NCBI GenBank assembly: GCA_905215575.1 | Contig: CAJMQV010000073.1 | Coordinates: 1 to 9,089 of the forward strand | Length of the DNA stretch: 9,089 bases | Reading direction: 5' to 3' | Source: an uncultured bacterium | GTDB taxonomy: Bacteria; Bacteroidota; Bacteroidia; Bacteroidales; Bacteroidaceae | Part shown: piece by piece, positions 1 through 6,433 of the stretch | Layout of the letters: every line of letters starts with the position of its first letter | Position numbering within the stretch: the first letter of the stretch is position 1 | Position numbers and translations under genes: made by a program | Notes under the pieces: model-generated | What the model was told of the DNA's origin: nothing | The model's input: the letters and a program-made list of their open reading frames with translations, nothing else | The model's database searches: none

Positions 1-656
1 TTCCGATCTCCATGACCTCTTTCTTCACTACCGGAGGTATCCGTGGAGGAAAGAAAAAGATGGACAAGTTTTATCCGCGCAGTTTCAATATGGGAGTACG
101 TGCTGAGGCTTACCGTGCTCTGGGCGGTTTTGCGCCGATGCGTTTTGGCGAGGATATTGATTTCAGTATCCGCATTTTCAAGGAAGGGTATGCCTGCCGT
201 CTGTTCCCCGAGGCATGGGTATGGCACAAGCGCCGTACAGATCTGAAGAAATTCTTCAAGCAAGTGCACAATTCGGGAATAGCGCGCATCAATCTGTATA
301 AGAAGCATCCCGAGTCCCTGAAACTGGTGCATATGCTTCCGGCCGTATTTACCGTGGGAGTGGCCCTGTTGCTGTTGCTCCTGCTGGTCGGATTGGTTTT
401 GTTTGCGGTGCCGTCATGTGCCGCCGCTGCTCCTTGGGTTACGGCTGTGGCCGTTGCACCATTGCTGTGCTTTGTACTCCTCATCTTTATAGACGCTTCT
501 GTTCAGAACAAGAGCCCATATATCGGACTGTTAGCCGTAGGGGCATCTTTCGTGCAACTGATCGGTTACGGAAGCGGTTTCCTGAGAGCATGGTGGCAGC
601 GCTGTGTACGTGGCAAGGATTCATTCAGCGCTTTTGAGAAAACATTCTATAAATAA
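1..656 (+). CDS. Family 2 glycosyltransferase, C-terminal part (5' end outside window)
   Basis: This is the last ~217 codons of a membrane-associated glycosyltransferase that would transfer a sugar from an activated donor on the cytoplasmic face of the inner membrane, probably for surface polysaccharide or glycolipid. The frame is open to the left edge (Pro-Ile-Ser before the Met at 12), so that Met is internal, not a start. Counting from it, the GGF-x-FGEDIDFSIRI stretch (about 38-55) carries the Glu-Asp pair typical of the GT2 catalytic base, and FPEAWVWHKRR (about 65-75) with FKQVHNSG (about 82-89) matches the end of a GT-A domain. Two or three hydrophobic segments follow (about 105-132, 143-163, 171-195) and then a basic tail, so the protein is membrane-anchored at its C terminus. 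The nucleotide-binding half and DxD motif lie outside the window, and donor and acceptor cannot be read. radC begins 9 bases after the stop, so the two are probably co-transcribed. Confidence 0.85.
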   Translation, partial: PISMTSFFTTGGIRGGKKKMDKFYPRSFNMGVRAEAYRALGGFAPMRFGEDIDFSIRIFKEGYACRLFPEAWVWHKRRTDLKKFFKQVHNSGIARINLYKKHPESLKLVHMLPAVFTVGVALLLLLLLVGLVLFAVPSCAAAAPWVTAVAVAPLLCFVLLIFIDASVQNKSPYIGLLAVGASFVQLIGYGSGFLRAWWQRCVRGKDSFSAFEKTFYK

Positions 657-665
657 TTCCGCACT

Positions 666-1406
666 ATGGAGCAGGGCAGACTGAACATCAAGCAATGGGC
701 CGAGGAGGACCGTCCGCGGGAGAAGCTTGTGGCAAAAGGTGTGGAGGCGCTTTCCAATGCCGAATTGCTGGCCATTCTCATCGGGTCGGGAAATACCGAG
801 GAGTCGGCTGTGGAACTGATGCGCCGTCTGCTGGCCGATTGTGGAAACAGTCTGAATGCTTTGGGAAAGATGTCGCTCGACGATCTTACCGGAACAATAT
901 CCCAGAATGACGACGGACAGATGCGTACCGTGCGCCGCTATAAAGGATTGGGTGTGGCCAAGGCCGTCACGATTATGGCGGCCTGCGAATTGGGCAAGCG
1001 CCGCATGCAGGAAGAGGTCACCGAGCGGAAGCAGATCCGCAGCAGTGAGGATCTGTATCGCTATTATCTGCCTTTGATGCAGGATTTGCAGCACGAAGAA
1101 TGCCATGTGCTGCTCCTGAACCAGGCTTGCAGGATTCTGGAAAATGTTCTGGTGAGCAAGGGAGGTCTGACAGAAACGGCGGTAGACATCCGGCTGATTC
1201 TGCGCATGGCTTTGTTACGGCAGGCCACGGTTGTGGCTCTCTGTCATAATCACCCTTCGGGCAATGCGCGTCCCAGCGCCGAGGACAACCGTCTGACCGA
1301 CCGCCTGGCACAAGCCTGCAAGATGATGAACATACATTTTCTGGATCATGTAATTGTGACCGACGGCAAATATTACAGTTATCGTGATGAAGGAACATTA
1401 ATATAA
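666..1406 (+). CDS. radC: RadC family JAMM-domain protein (UPF0758)
   Basis: The protein is 246 residues long. It has an N-terminal helix-hairpin-helix-like region (WAEEDRPREKL at 11-21, GLGVAKA at 94-100) and a C-terminal JAB1/MPN-like metal-binding domain. The JAMM signature is intact: Glu144/Glu145 upstream, then His194-x-His196-Pro-Ser-Gly, with Ser204 and Asp207 completing HxHPx(6)SxxD, the zinc ligands in this family. RadC was once linked to DNA repair, but that role is disputed; the biochemical activity of chromosomal copies is not settled, and related proteins occur on mobile elements. The segment at about 75-91 (TGTISQNDDGQ onward) looks like an insertion before the GLG hairpin, making the protein somewhat longer than the usual ~225-230 residues. 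The start at 666 fits the conserved N-terminal motif and lies 9 bases after the glycosyltransferase stop. Confidence 0.93.
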   Translation: MEQGRLNIKQWAEEDRPREKLVAKGVEALSNAELLAILIGSGNTEESAVELMRRLLADCGNSLNALGKMSLDDLTGTISQNDDGQMRTVRRYKGLGVAKAVTIMAACELGKRRMQEEVTERKQIRSSEDLYRYYLPLMQDLQHEECHVLLLNQACRILENVLVSKGGLTETAVDIRLILRMALLRQATVVALCHNHPSGNARPSAEDNRLTDRLAQACKMMNIHFLDHVIVTDGKYYSYRDEGTLI

Positions 1407-1426
1407 ACAAGATAGAAACAAAATAT

Positions 1427-1756
1427 ATGGAAGAAAAACAGACACCGACAAAATTGGAATTGGAAGAAAGAATCATTGAAGTGTTGAAAACGGTTTACGA
1501 CCCGGAGATTCCGGTCAATATCTATGATTTGGGCCTGATCTACAAGATCGATCTTTCGGATGATTTTGATTTGGTGGTAGATATGACGCTGACGGCTCCG
1601 AACTGTCCGGCTGCCGACTTCATTATGGAGGATGTGCGCATGAAGCTCGAAGGCATTGAGCATATCAAATCGGCAACGGTAAATCTGGTATTCGAGCCGG
1701 AATGGGATAAGGATATGATGACCGAAGAGGCAAAAATGGAATTAGGATTTTTATAA
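1427..1756 (+). CDS. MIP18/DUF59 family metal-sulfur cluster assembly factor
   Basis: This small cytoplasmic protein of 109 residues belongs to the MIP18/DUF59 family (SufT, PaaD and Cia2 relatives), which helps mature or deliver iron-sulfur clusters to client proteins. The two family blocks are clear: the DPEIPVNIYDLGLIY stretch at 25-39, and TAPNCPAAD at 57-65 with Cys60, the conserved cysteine thought to matter for cluster handling. The C-terminal FEPEWDKDMMTEEAK segment (89-103) is also typical of the short one-domain members common in Bacteroidetes. No other suf or isc gene is visible here, so it works away from its partners, in a row with radC and lpxH. The gap to radC is 20 bases, and the stop codon overlaps the lpxH start (TAATG), which suggests translational coupling. 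Whether it should be called SufT or PaaD cannot be settled from sequence alone, so no symbol is given. Confidence 0.92.
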   Translation: MEEKQTPTKLELEERIIEVLKTVYDPEIPVNIYDLGLIYKIDLSDDFDLVVDMTLTAPNCPAADFIMEDVRMKLEGIEHIKSATVNLVFEPEWDKDMMTEEAKMELGFL

Positions 1757-2523
1757 TGAAGAATATCTATTTTCTTTCAGACGCTCATTTGGGGAGCCGT
1801 GCCATTCCGCACGGGCGAACCCAGGAACGCAGACTGGTCCGCTTTTTGGACAGCATCAAGTACAAGGCCACAGCCGTTTATCTGCTGGGAGACATTTTTG
1901 ACTTCTGGTATGAGTATAAGATGGTTGTGCCGAAAGGCTATACCCGTCTTTTGGGAAAGATCAGCGAACTGACCGATTTGGGCGTGGAGGTTCACTTCTT
2001 TATCGGCAATCACGACATCTGGTGTGGAGATTACCTGCAGCAGGAGTGTGGCGTGATTCTGCACAAGGAACCGGCAACCATAGAGTGGGGCGACAAGGTG
2101 TTTATGCTGGCTCATGGTGACGGTCTGGGCGATCCGTCGAAGAAATTCAAGGTGCTGCGCAGCATTTTCCACAACAAGCTGTGTCAAAGACTCTTTTCCG
2201 CCTTGCATCCGCGTTGGGGAATGGAGTTCGGACTTTCCTGGGCCAAAAACAGCCGCATGAAGCATGAACGCGACGGAGGCGAACCGCCTTATATGGGCGA
2301 GGATAAGGAATATCTGGTGGTGTATGCAAAAGAATATCTGAAGACACACGCCGATATCAACTACTTTATCTTCGGCCATCGTCATATTGAGCTCGATCTG
2401 ATGCTGAACCGCAGCAGTCGGGTGCTGATTCTGGGCGACTGGATCAGTCAGTTCACTTATGCCGTGTTCGATGGAGAGCACCTGTTCCTGGAAAACTACA
2501 TTGAAGGAGAAACTGAGCCTTGA
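1756..2523 (+). CDS. lpxH: UDP-2,3-diacylglucosamine diphosphatase, LpxH-like
   Basis: This is a calcineurin-like metallophosphoesterase of 255 residues. LpxH enzymes cleave UDP-2,3-diacylglucosamine to lipid X and UMP in lipid A synthesis, acting at the inner face of the cytoplasmic membrane. The two-metal site is complete in order: Asp9-x-His11 (SDAHLGS), GDIFDFW with Asp46, GNHD with Asn85, His86 and Asp87, HGDG with His120, and GHRH with His208 and His210. The GDIFDFWYEY block and the variable helical cap between the HGDG and GHRH motifs (roughly 125-200) fit LpxH-type enzymes better than general phosphodiesterases. The basic RxxR-like and aromatic residues in the cap are expected for lipid binding. 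The ATG overlaps the stop of the MIP18 gene by one base, and a strong terminator follows about 25 bases after the stop, so lpxH ends this operon. Another UDP-sugar-lipid hydrolase of the same fold is possible but less likely. Confidence 0.9.
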   Translation: MKNIYFLSDAHLGSRAIPHGRTQERRLVRFLDSIKYKATAVYLLGDIFDFWYEYKMVVPKGYTRLLGKISELTDLGVEVHFFIGNHDIWCGDYLQQECGVILHKEPATIEWGDKVFMLAHGDGLGDPSKKFKVLRSIFHNKLCQRLFSALHPRWGMEFGLSWAKNSRMKHERDGGEPPYMGEDKEYLVVYAKEYLKTHADINYFIFGHRHIELDLMLNRSSRVLILGDWISQFTYAVFDGEHLFLENYIEGETEP

Positions 2524-2548
2524 TAAATGAAGGCTTTTTTGAAATCAG

Positions 2549-2596
2549 CAAGGGGCTGTAGCGATATTTCCCGCTGCGGCCCCTTGTCTGTTTTTT
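2549..2596 (+). terminator. Rho-independent terminator of the radC-lpxH operon
   Basis: CAAGGGGC at 2549-2556 pairs perfectly with GCCCCTTG at 2579-2586. The stem continues inward with further pairs and G-U wobbles (GTAGCG against CGCTGC) around a short ATATTTCC-like loop, and a run of six T follows at 2591-2596. It lies 25 bases after the lpxH stop and is a classic intrinsic terminator on the plus strand. Confidence 0.88.
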
Positions 2597-2628
2597 CATC
2601 TTGGTAGTAGATGTTTTATTGTTTCATG

Positions 2629-2694
2629 AAAAGATGCTGATCTCTGAACAAAAAGATGCTAATCAAATGGAAAAAACATCAGCATCTTTTTTTT
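2629..2694 (+). terminator. Second terminator-like hairpin with duplicated 5' arm
   Basis: AAAAGATGCTGAT at 2629-2641 is the exact reverse complement of ATCAGCATCTTTT at 2678-2690. A near-copy of the left arm, AAAAGATGCTAAT, lies at 2651-2663 and can pair with the same right arm with one mismatch and a loop of only 14 bases. Eight T residues (2687-2694) overlap and follow the right arm. Either pairing gives a terminator-like hairpin, and the two exclude each other. On the minus strand the structure is also followed by T-rich sequence, so it could stop transcription both ways. It lies 32 bases beyond the lpxH terminator, with no gene in between. Confidence 0.6.
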
Positions 2695-2864
2695 GATTCG
2701 TCCCAAAACTCTTTTTGAATGGTTTCTACTAGAGGGAGAATATCATTATCATCTAATTATTATTGCATTAAAAAAATACGGATTTTATCTGATAGATCCG
2801 CAGAGTTGTAGCAGATTAACGCAATAATTTTGTCAAATGCTATTTCCTTTATGGGGAAAAGCTG
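2695..2864. other. AT-rich spacer with possible decayed coding sequence
   Basis: No convincing intact gene is present here. One plus-strand frame is open from 2663 to a TAA at 2825-2827 without an ATG. It reads as a plausible but short peptide (LFEWFLLEGEYHYHL near 2711-2755, then KKYGFYLIDP to about 2800). It overlaps, in a different frame, the stretch that leads into the 96-codon ORF at 2865, whose own frame is open from 2820. This could be a gene tail broken by a frameshift, or chance in AT-rich DNA. No good TAnnTTTG promoter with a correctly spaced TTTG was found. Confidence 0.3.
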
Positions 2865-3155
2865 ATGCCGACAATTAAGTTCTTGCGTGATACGCTGAAC
2901 TTTGGCGATGCCGTCATTAGGAAACTATGCACATTCAAGGATATTTCTATTAAAGGCGAACTGTATTCGCGAGAGTTTAACCAACATTTCAGAGCAGACA
3001 AAACGATATGTTCACTTAAAGAGGACAAGGAGGGTAATTTCAACCTCAACATAGATGGCGTTTCGCATGTCAGTTGGTTCAGACGAAAGAAAGACGAGTT
3101 TATGGAAACGCTGGGAGTGCCGATAAGAAAGCAAAACAGAGGTATTAATCTGTAA
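2865..3155 (+). CDS. Small hypothetical protein, probably the C-terminal remnant of a larger gene
   Basis: I do not recognise this 96-residue protein. It is hydrophilic and basic, with no signal peptide or membrane segment. Notable stretches are LNFGDAVIRKLCTF (11-24), GELYSREFNQHFRADKTIC (31-49) and the basic SHVSWFRRKKDEF (67-79). Alternating charged and hydrophobic residues suggest a real folded domain rather than a chance ORF, and its composition is less AT-rich than the cassette downstream. The reading frame stays open upstream of the ATG to codon 2820, where an in-frame TAA (2817-2819) closes it; the extension has no good start codon. It therefore resembles the tail of a longer gene that has lost its front. 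A promoter is not visible. The basic, compact look would suit a nucleic-acid-binding or mobile-element protein, but that is a guess. The next gene starts 109 bases later on the same strand. Confidence 0.45.
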   Translation: MPTIKFLRDTLNFGDAVIRKLCTFKDISIKGELYSREFNQHFRADKTICSLKEDKEGNFNLNIDGVSHVSWFRRKKDEFMETLGVPIRKQNRGINL

Positions 3156-3180
3156 ATCATAACAAAATCCGCGATAATGG

Positions 3181-3215
3181 GATGCCGCATCACAGATTTT
3201 TATACTTTTGTAGTC
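3181..3215 (+). promoter_or_regulatory. Bacteroidales-type promoter -7 box with upstream dyad
   Basis: TACTTTTG at 3203-3210 matches the Bacteroides -7 consensus TAnnTTTG exactly, on the plus strand. Transcription would begin around 3217-3220, leaving a leader of about 45 bases before the 370-codon gene. The expected -33 TTTG, about 19-21 bases upstream, is missing; a perfect dyad, GATGCCGCATC (3181-3191), sits there instead and could be an operator. Confidence 0.5.
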
Positions 3216-3264
3216 GGATTGAGGAAACTCTATCCAAGACATATTAGAAAGACAATTTAAGAAT

Positions 3265-4377
3265 ATGATTAGAAGTGAAGAACTTATAGATAAGTTGGTT
3301 GCAGACCTTCATTTTCATAATTATTTATTTGTAAATGAAGGTGATAATATTTTTACAGACCGCAGTCAACATATTTCCAATATAGATAATGTATTGGTAT
3401 CTTTGGGGCTTGACGATAAAATAAATGCTCATACAGATATTTTTCATGGTGGAAATGTGGCTGCCCAAAGGACTATAGATCATATAAATAATTATATTGA
3501 TGATGTTTATATTGACTATTTCTTTCGCACATACAAATTCCACCCTATAAGAATGCCCAAAGGATTCTGTTATGAACAAATAACATCTAAAGGAATTATT
3601 CATCCAAACAAAGATACTGAAGTCATATTGAATTTAAATGATATCTATGACAGATGTACTTTTGTTGGTGTGATATATAGATTATTTGGGCTAAGAGAAT
3701 CAAAACTACTTGAGTTGTTTCCAAACAATCATTTTATTAATGGGCTTCAATTAAAATGTACAAAATGTAATATCATCATAGAAAATGAGTATCCATATGG
3801 CAATGAATTACAACTCTATATAGAAAAGAACTATAAGTTTAATTCGAAATTCAAGCCTACCTTTAGGGCAAATGAAATCGTTATGTTTAATCAATTTTAC
3901 AAAAAACACAAATACGATTTTGATTATGATGGGTTGACACAAGTATGGATTCGAAATTATTGTCAAAAGACAATGGATTATATCCGAATAAAAGACAACC
4001 ATATTTTTGGTGAATATAGTATCGAAGATATTTTGATGTTGTATGTATTATTGATAGATAAGTTTGTCCTCAGTGAGGAAAAACTAACAACATTTCTTTC
4101 TGCTCATTTAGACATAGAATCTGACAATTCCATTTTGAATGAATTTAGAAAGTTTGAAAATAGCCATACAGATTATAAAGATATCGAACAATTCATCCAA
4201 TCCAAGGATTTGTATTTACGATTTACTAGTAGAGAACGAAGTCGCGCATTCAAGTTTGAAAGAAAAGACGATTTGTTTGAGTCTATTCAACTTTTTGAAC
4301 AAAATCCGATACAGTCATTGGTTTATAACAATCCATTAGTATTACCTTATTTGTATAACTCTCTAAATTTATATTAA
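3265..4377 (+). CDS. Uncharacterised 370-residue protein, first gene of an AT-rich two-gene cassette
   Basis: I cannot assign this protein to a family. It is soluble, with no signal peptide or convincing membrane helix, rich in Asn, Asp, Phe, Tyr, Ile and Lys, and probably mixed alpha/beta. Visible marks are LVADLHFHNYLF (11-22), a His/Asp-rich NAHTDIFHGG stretch (54-63), one CxxC pair (KCTKCN, Cys165 and Cys168), an isolated hydrophobic helix-like stretch (IEDILMLYVLLIDKFVL, 253-269) and a basic TSRERSRAFKFERK patch (321-334). A single CxxC with scattered Cys102, Cys131 and Cys233 is not enough to claim a zinc ribbon. No Walker A, nuclease or protease motif stood out. Codon use is strongly AT-biased (many ATA, AGA and AAT codons, near 30% GC by eye), unlike the flanking genes, which points to transfer. 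The start at 3265 fits the promoter-like sequence at 3203-3210. The second cassette gene begins 2 bases after the stop. A defence or toxin-type role is possible but unproven. Confidence 0.8.
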   Translation: MIRSEELIDKLVADLHFHNYLFVNEGDNIFTDRSQHISNIDNVLVSLGLDDKINAHTDIFHGGNVAAQRTIDHINNYIDDVYIDYFFRTYKFHPIRMPKGFCYEQITSKGIIHPNKDTEVILNLNDIYDRCTFVGVIYRLFGLRESKLLELFPNNHFINGLQLKCTKCNIIIENEYPYGNELQLYIEKNYKFNSKFKPTFRANEIVMFNQFYKKHKYDFDYDGLTQVWIRNYCQKTMDYIRIKDNHIFGEYSIEDILMLYVLLIDKFVLSEEKLTTFLSAHLDIESDNSILNEFRKFENSHTDYKDIEQFIQSKDLYLRFTSRERSRAFKFERKDDLFESIQLFEQNPIQSLVYNNPLVLPYLYNSLNLY

Positions 4378-4379
4378 GT

Positions 4380-5075
4380 ATGTACGTAAAAATTATCGAT
4401 AAAGGAGAATGTTTTTCTACCACAATGGAATTCATTGATGGTGTTTATGCTAATAAAATAGAATGGGAGAAACATAATTTCTACCCTCAGAATGGTATGG
4501 TAGGTGAACTTATTAAAAGTACGAAATCTGTTTATATCATTAAAATCATGGATGGTATATATGTACCTATGACAAAAAAAGGTATCAGAGAAATTTCATA
4601 CGAAGAGTACAAGGCTGGACTAGCTAACAATACTTGTTCAGGAATGAATCCTAACCAAACACGTATAAACAAGGAGTGTGATGATTTTCTTAATTTTCTA
4701 GGGATTAATAGGCAAGCACTACCAGATATGAGACAAGCATTCAAACAGGATATAATTCAAAATATCACTAAATTGACTTGCGATTTTCAAAGAAATATTT
4801 TTCTCCCAGACTTAAAGCAATCGTTTGTTATTTATGCAACAGATATGAGTCTTGAATATCAAAACAAAAGTGGTCGTATTATTTCTCCTAATACAATTCG
4901 AGATATTGCCAATCAAGTTGGTGATGTTTATATGGAATTATTTCATGGACAATTTGGCGAGATTGACAAAAACGAGTGTATAAATCGTACTATATCACTC
5001 ACTAAAAAACCTGATGCAAGAGAAATTATAGATAAATATTATCATGAAGTGAATATGCGCTGGAGTTGGAAGTAA
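4380..5075 (+). CDS. Uncharacterised 231-residue protein, second gene of the two-gene cassette
   Basis: I do not recognise this protein. It seems to have two parts. Residues 1-77 alternate short hydrophobic strands and turns (MYVKIIDKGECF, then NGMVGELIKSTKSVYIIKI at 38-56, and GIYVPMTKKGIREI at 59-72), as in a small beta-barrel of the SH3-like kind. After an Asn/Thr-rich linker (about 80-96), residues 97-231 look mainly helical (DDFLNFLGINRQALPDMRQAF at 101-121 in part, NTIRDIANQVGDVYMELF at 171-188, AREIIDKYYHEVNMRW at 213-228). There is no signal peptide, membrane helix or catalytic motif that I can name. Like its partner it is markedly AT-rich. The ATG lies 2 bases after the first gene's stop with no Shine-Dalgarno of its own, so translation is probably coupled and the two proteins are likely made in a fixed ratio, perhaps as a complex. 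The fold proposal is inference from residue patterns only. Confidence 0.8.
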   Translation: MYVKIIDKGECFSTTMEFIDGVYANKIEWEKHNFYPQNGMVGELIKSTKSVYIIKIMDGIYVPMTKKGIREISYEEYKAGLANNTCSGMNPNQTRINKECDDFLNFLGINRQALPDMRQAFKQDIIQNITKLTCDFQRNIFLPDLKQSFVIYATDMSLEYQNKSGRIISPNTIRDIANQVGDVYMELFHGQFGEIDKNECINRTISLTKKPDAREIIDKYYHEVNMRWSWK

Positions 5076-5133
5076 ATTAGACACAGTCCAAAATCTTGTG
5101 TAAATGGAAACAGAATTCAGCTGTAAGTTTCTT

Positions 5134-5173
5134 CTTATTATAACAACAAGGGGATGCCAAAACTGGCATCCCC
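5134..5173 (-). terminator. Terminator of the pta-ackA operon, between convergent genes
   Basis: GGGGATGCCA (5150-5159) and TGGCATCCCC (5164-5173) form a perfect 10-bp stem with a 4-base loop. Read on the minus strand, the hairpin lies about 30 bases after the ackA stop and is followed by TTGTTGTTATAAT, a T-rich tail. On the plus strand the following bases (TCGCTATATATTC) are less T-rich, so it may also stop the cassette transcript, but less well. Confidence 0.82.
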
Positions 5174-5203
5174 TCGCTATATATTCAGGTTCTTGTCTGA
5201 AAA

Positions 5204-6400
5204 TTATTTCTTCAACAGTTCCATAGTGTCGGTAGCGATCATCAGCTCCTCGTCAGTTGGGATTACGCAAACGGTAACCTTACTGTTCTCGGTAGAGATG
5301 ATAGCCTCTTTGCTGCGTACCTTGTTCTTCTCTGCGTCGATTTCAACACCCAGGAAGCCCAGAGTCTTGCAGACACCTGCACGTGCAGTAGCCTGATTCT
5401 CACCAACACCACCGGTGAACAGGATTACGTCTACACCGCCCATAGCAGCTGCATAGGCACCGATATACTTGGTGATGCGGTAGAAGTACATGTTTTCGGT
5501 ACGGATAGCCAGATCCTCGCCATTAGCTACAGCGTCTTCCAGCTCACGCATATCGCTTGAACGCTTGAACATACCCAGCACACCGCTCTTCTTGTTCAAC
5601 AGGTCAGAAGTCTGGTCTGGAGTCAAACCTTCTTTCTTCATGATATACAATACGGCACCGGCGTCGATGTCACCGCTGCGGGTACCCATCATCAGACCTT
5701 CCAGCGGAGTCATACCCATACTGGTATCGATGCACTTACCGTCCTTGATAGCAGCGATAGAACCACCGTTACCGATGTGGCAAGTGATGATCTTAGAACC
5801 TTCAACCGGAATGTTCAGATATTCGCAAACGCGCTTAGATACGTAGCGGTGAGAAGTTCCGTGGAAACCATAGCGACGTACGCCATATTTCTCATACAGT
5901 TCGTAAGGAACCGGGTACAGATATGCGTGTTCCGGCATAGTCTGGTGGAATGCAGTATCGAATACGGCAATCTGAGGAACCTGTGGCATCAGCTTCTGTA
6001 CGGCGTAGATACCTTTCAGGTTGGCCGGATTGTGAAGCGGACCCAGGTCGCAGCACTCTTCGATAGCGTTGATAACGTCCTGATTGATGACTACAGACTC
6101 GCTGAACTTGCTTCCTCCGTGGAGTACGCGGTGGCCTACAGCCTCGATTTCGCTCAGGTCTTTTACAACACCGAACTCAGCATCTGTCAGTACGTCGAAG
6201 ATCATCTGAACACCGCTGGTGTGCTCCTGAATGGATCTTTCGATGATTTTCTTCTCGCCGTTAGGCAAAGTCAGTTTCAGGAATGAATCAGGCAAACCGA
6301 TTTTCTCGATACCGCCCTGTGCCAAAACTTCCTTTGAAGGCATCTCAAACAGTTTGTACTTGATAGATGAGCTGCCGCAGTTTAATACCAATATCTTCAT
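5204..6400 (-). CDS. ackA: Acetate kinase
   Basis: This cytoplasmic enzyme of 398 residues converts acetyl phosphate and ADP to acetate and ATP, the last step of acetate fermentation, and can run in reverse for acetate uptake. All key residues of the well-studied Methanosarcina enzyme occur at the same numbers: Asn7 in LNCGSSSIKYKLF, Arg91 in GHRVLHGG, Asp148 in FDTAFHQTMP, His180 in RRYGFHGTSH, Arg241 in MGTRSGDIDAG and Glu384 in IPTDEE. The phosphate-binding HIGNGGS (208-214) and GGVGEN (330-335) loops of the ASKHA fold are also present. Its length is normal for the family. It lies 33 bases downstream of pta with no promoter or terminator between, so the two form one operon. A minus-strand hairpin ends the transcript at about 5134-5173. 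The start at 6400 is fixed by the family N terminus MKILVLNCGSSS. Confidence 0.98.
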   Translation of the reverse strand: MKILVLNCGSSSIKYKLFEMPSKEVLAQGGIEKIGLPDSFLKLTLPNGEKKIIERSIQEHTSGVQMIFDVLTDAEFGVVKDLSEIEAVGHRVLHGGSKFSESVVINQDVINAIEECCDLGPLHNPANLKGIYAVQKLMPQVPQIAVFDTAFHQTMPEHAYLYPVPYELYEKYGVRRYGFHGTSHRYVSKRVCEYLNIPVEGSKIITCHIGNGGSIAAIKDGKCIDTSMGMTPLEGLMMGTRSGDIDAGAVLYIMKKEGLTPDQTSDLLNKKSGVLGMFKRSSDMRELEDAVANGEDLAIRTENMYFYRITKYIGAYAAAMGGVDVILFTGGVGENQATARAGVCKTLGFLGVEIDAEKNKVRSKEAIISTENSKVTVCVIPTDEELMIATDTMELLKK

Positions 6401-6433
6401 ACTTATATAATGTAATAAGGTGGGGTAAATCTA

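Noticed and set aside
621..1106. Minus-strand ORF (161 codons) opposite radC
   Set aside because: It overlaps well-supported plus-strand genes and has no promoter or recognisable protein features.
1777..2481. Long minus-strand ORF (234 codons) opposite lpxH
   Set aside because: It lies wholly antisense to a gene with a complete set of metal-binding motifs, and its translation shows no domain pattern.
2629..2690. Repeats read as a CRISPR array
   Set aside because: There are only two direct copies and one inverted copy of 13 bases, with unequal spacing and a T run; this fits a terminator-like hairpin, not an array.
3295..3330. DLHFH stretch in the 370-residue protein, similar to the first motif of PHP phosphoesterases
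   Set aside because: The later His and Asp motifs of the PHP fold are not seen in order, so the resemblance is probably chance.
3757..3768. KCTKCN as a zinc ribbon
   Set aside because: Only one CxxC pair is present; no second pair at a suitable distance completes a zinc site.
5081..5101. ACACA...TGTGT inverted repeat after the cassette as a terminator
   Set aside because: The stem is only 5 bp and no T run follows it; the 5150-5173 hairpin is far better.
2524..5203. Transposase, integrase, tRNA or attachment site to explain the AT-rich island
   Set aside because: Nothing resembling these was found by eye on either strand.
5777..6286. Plus-strand ORF (169 codons) opposite ackA
   Set aside because: It is antisense to the fully conserved acetate kinase frame; its openness follows from the codon use of ackA.
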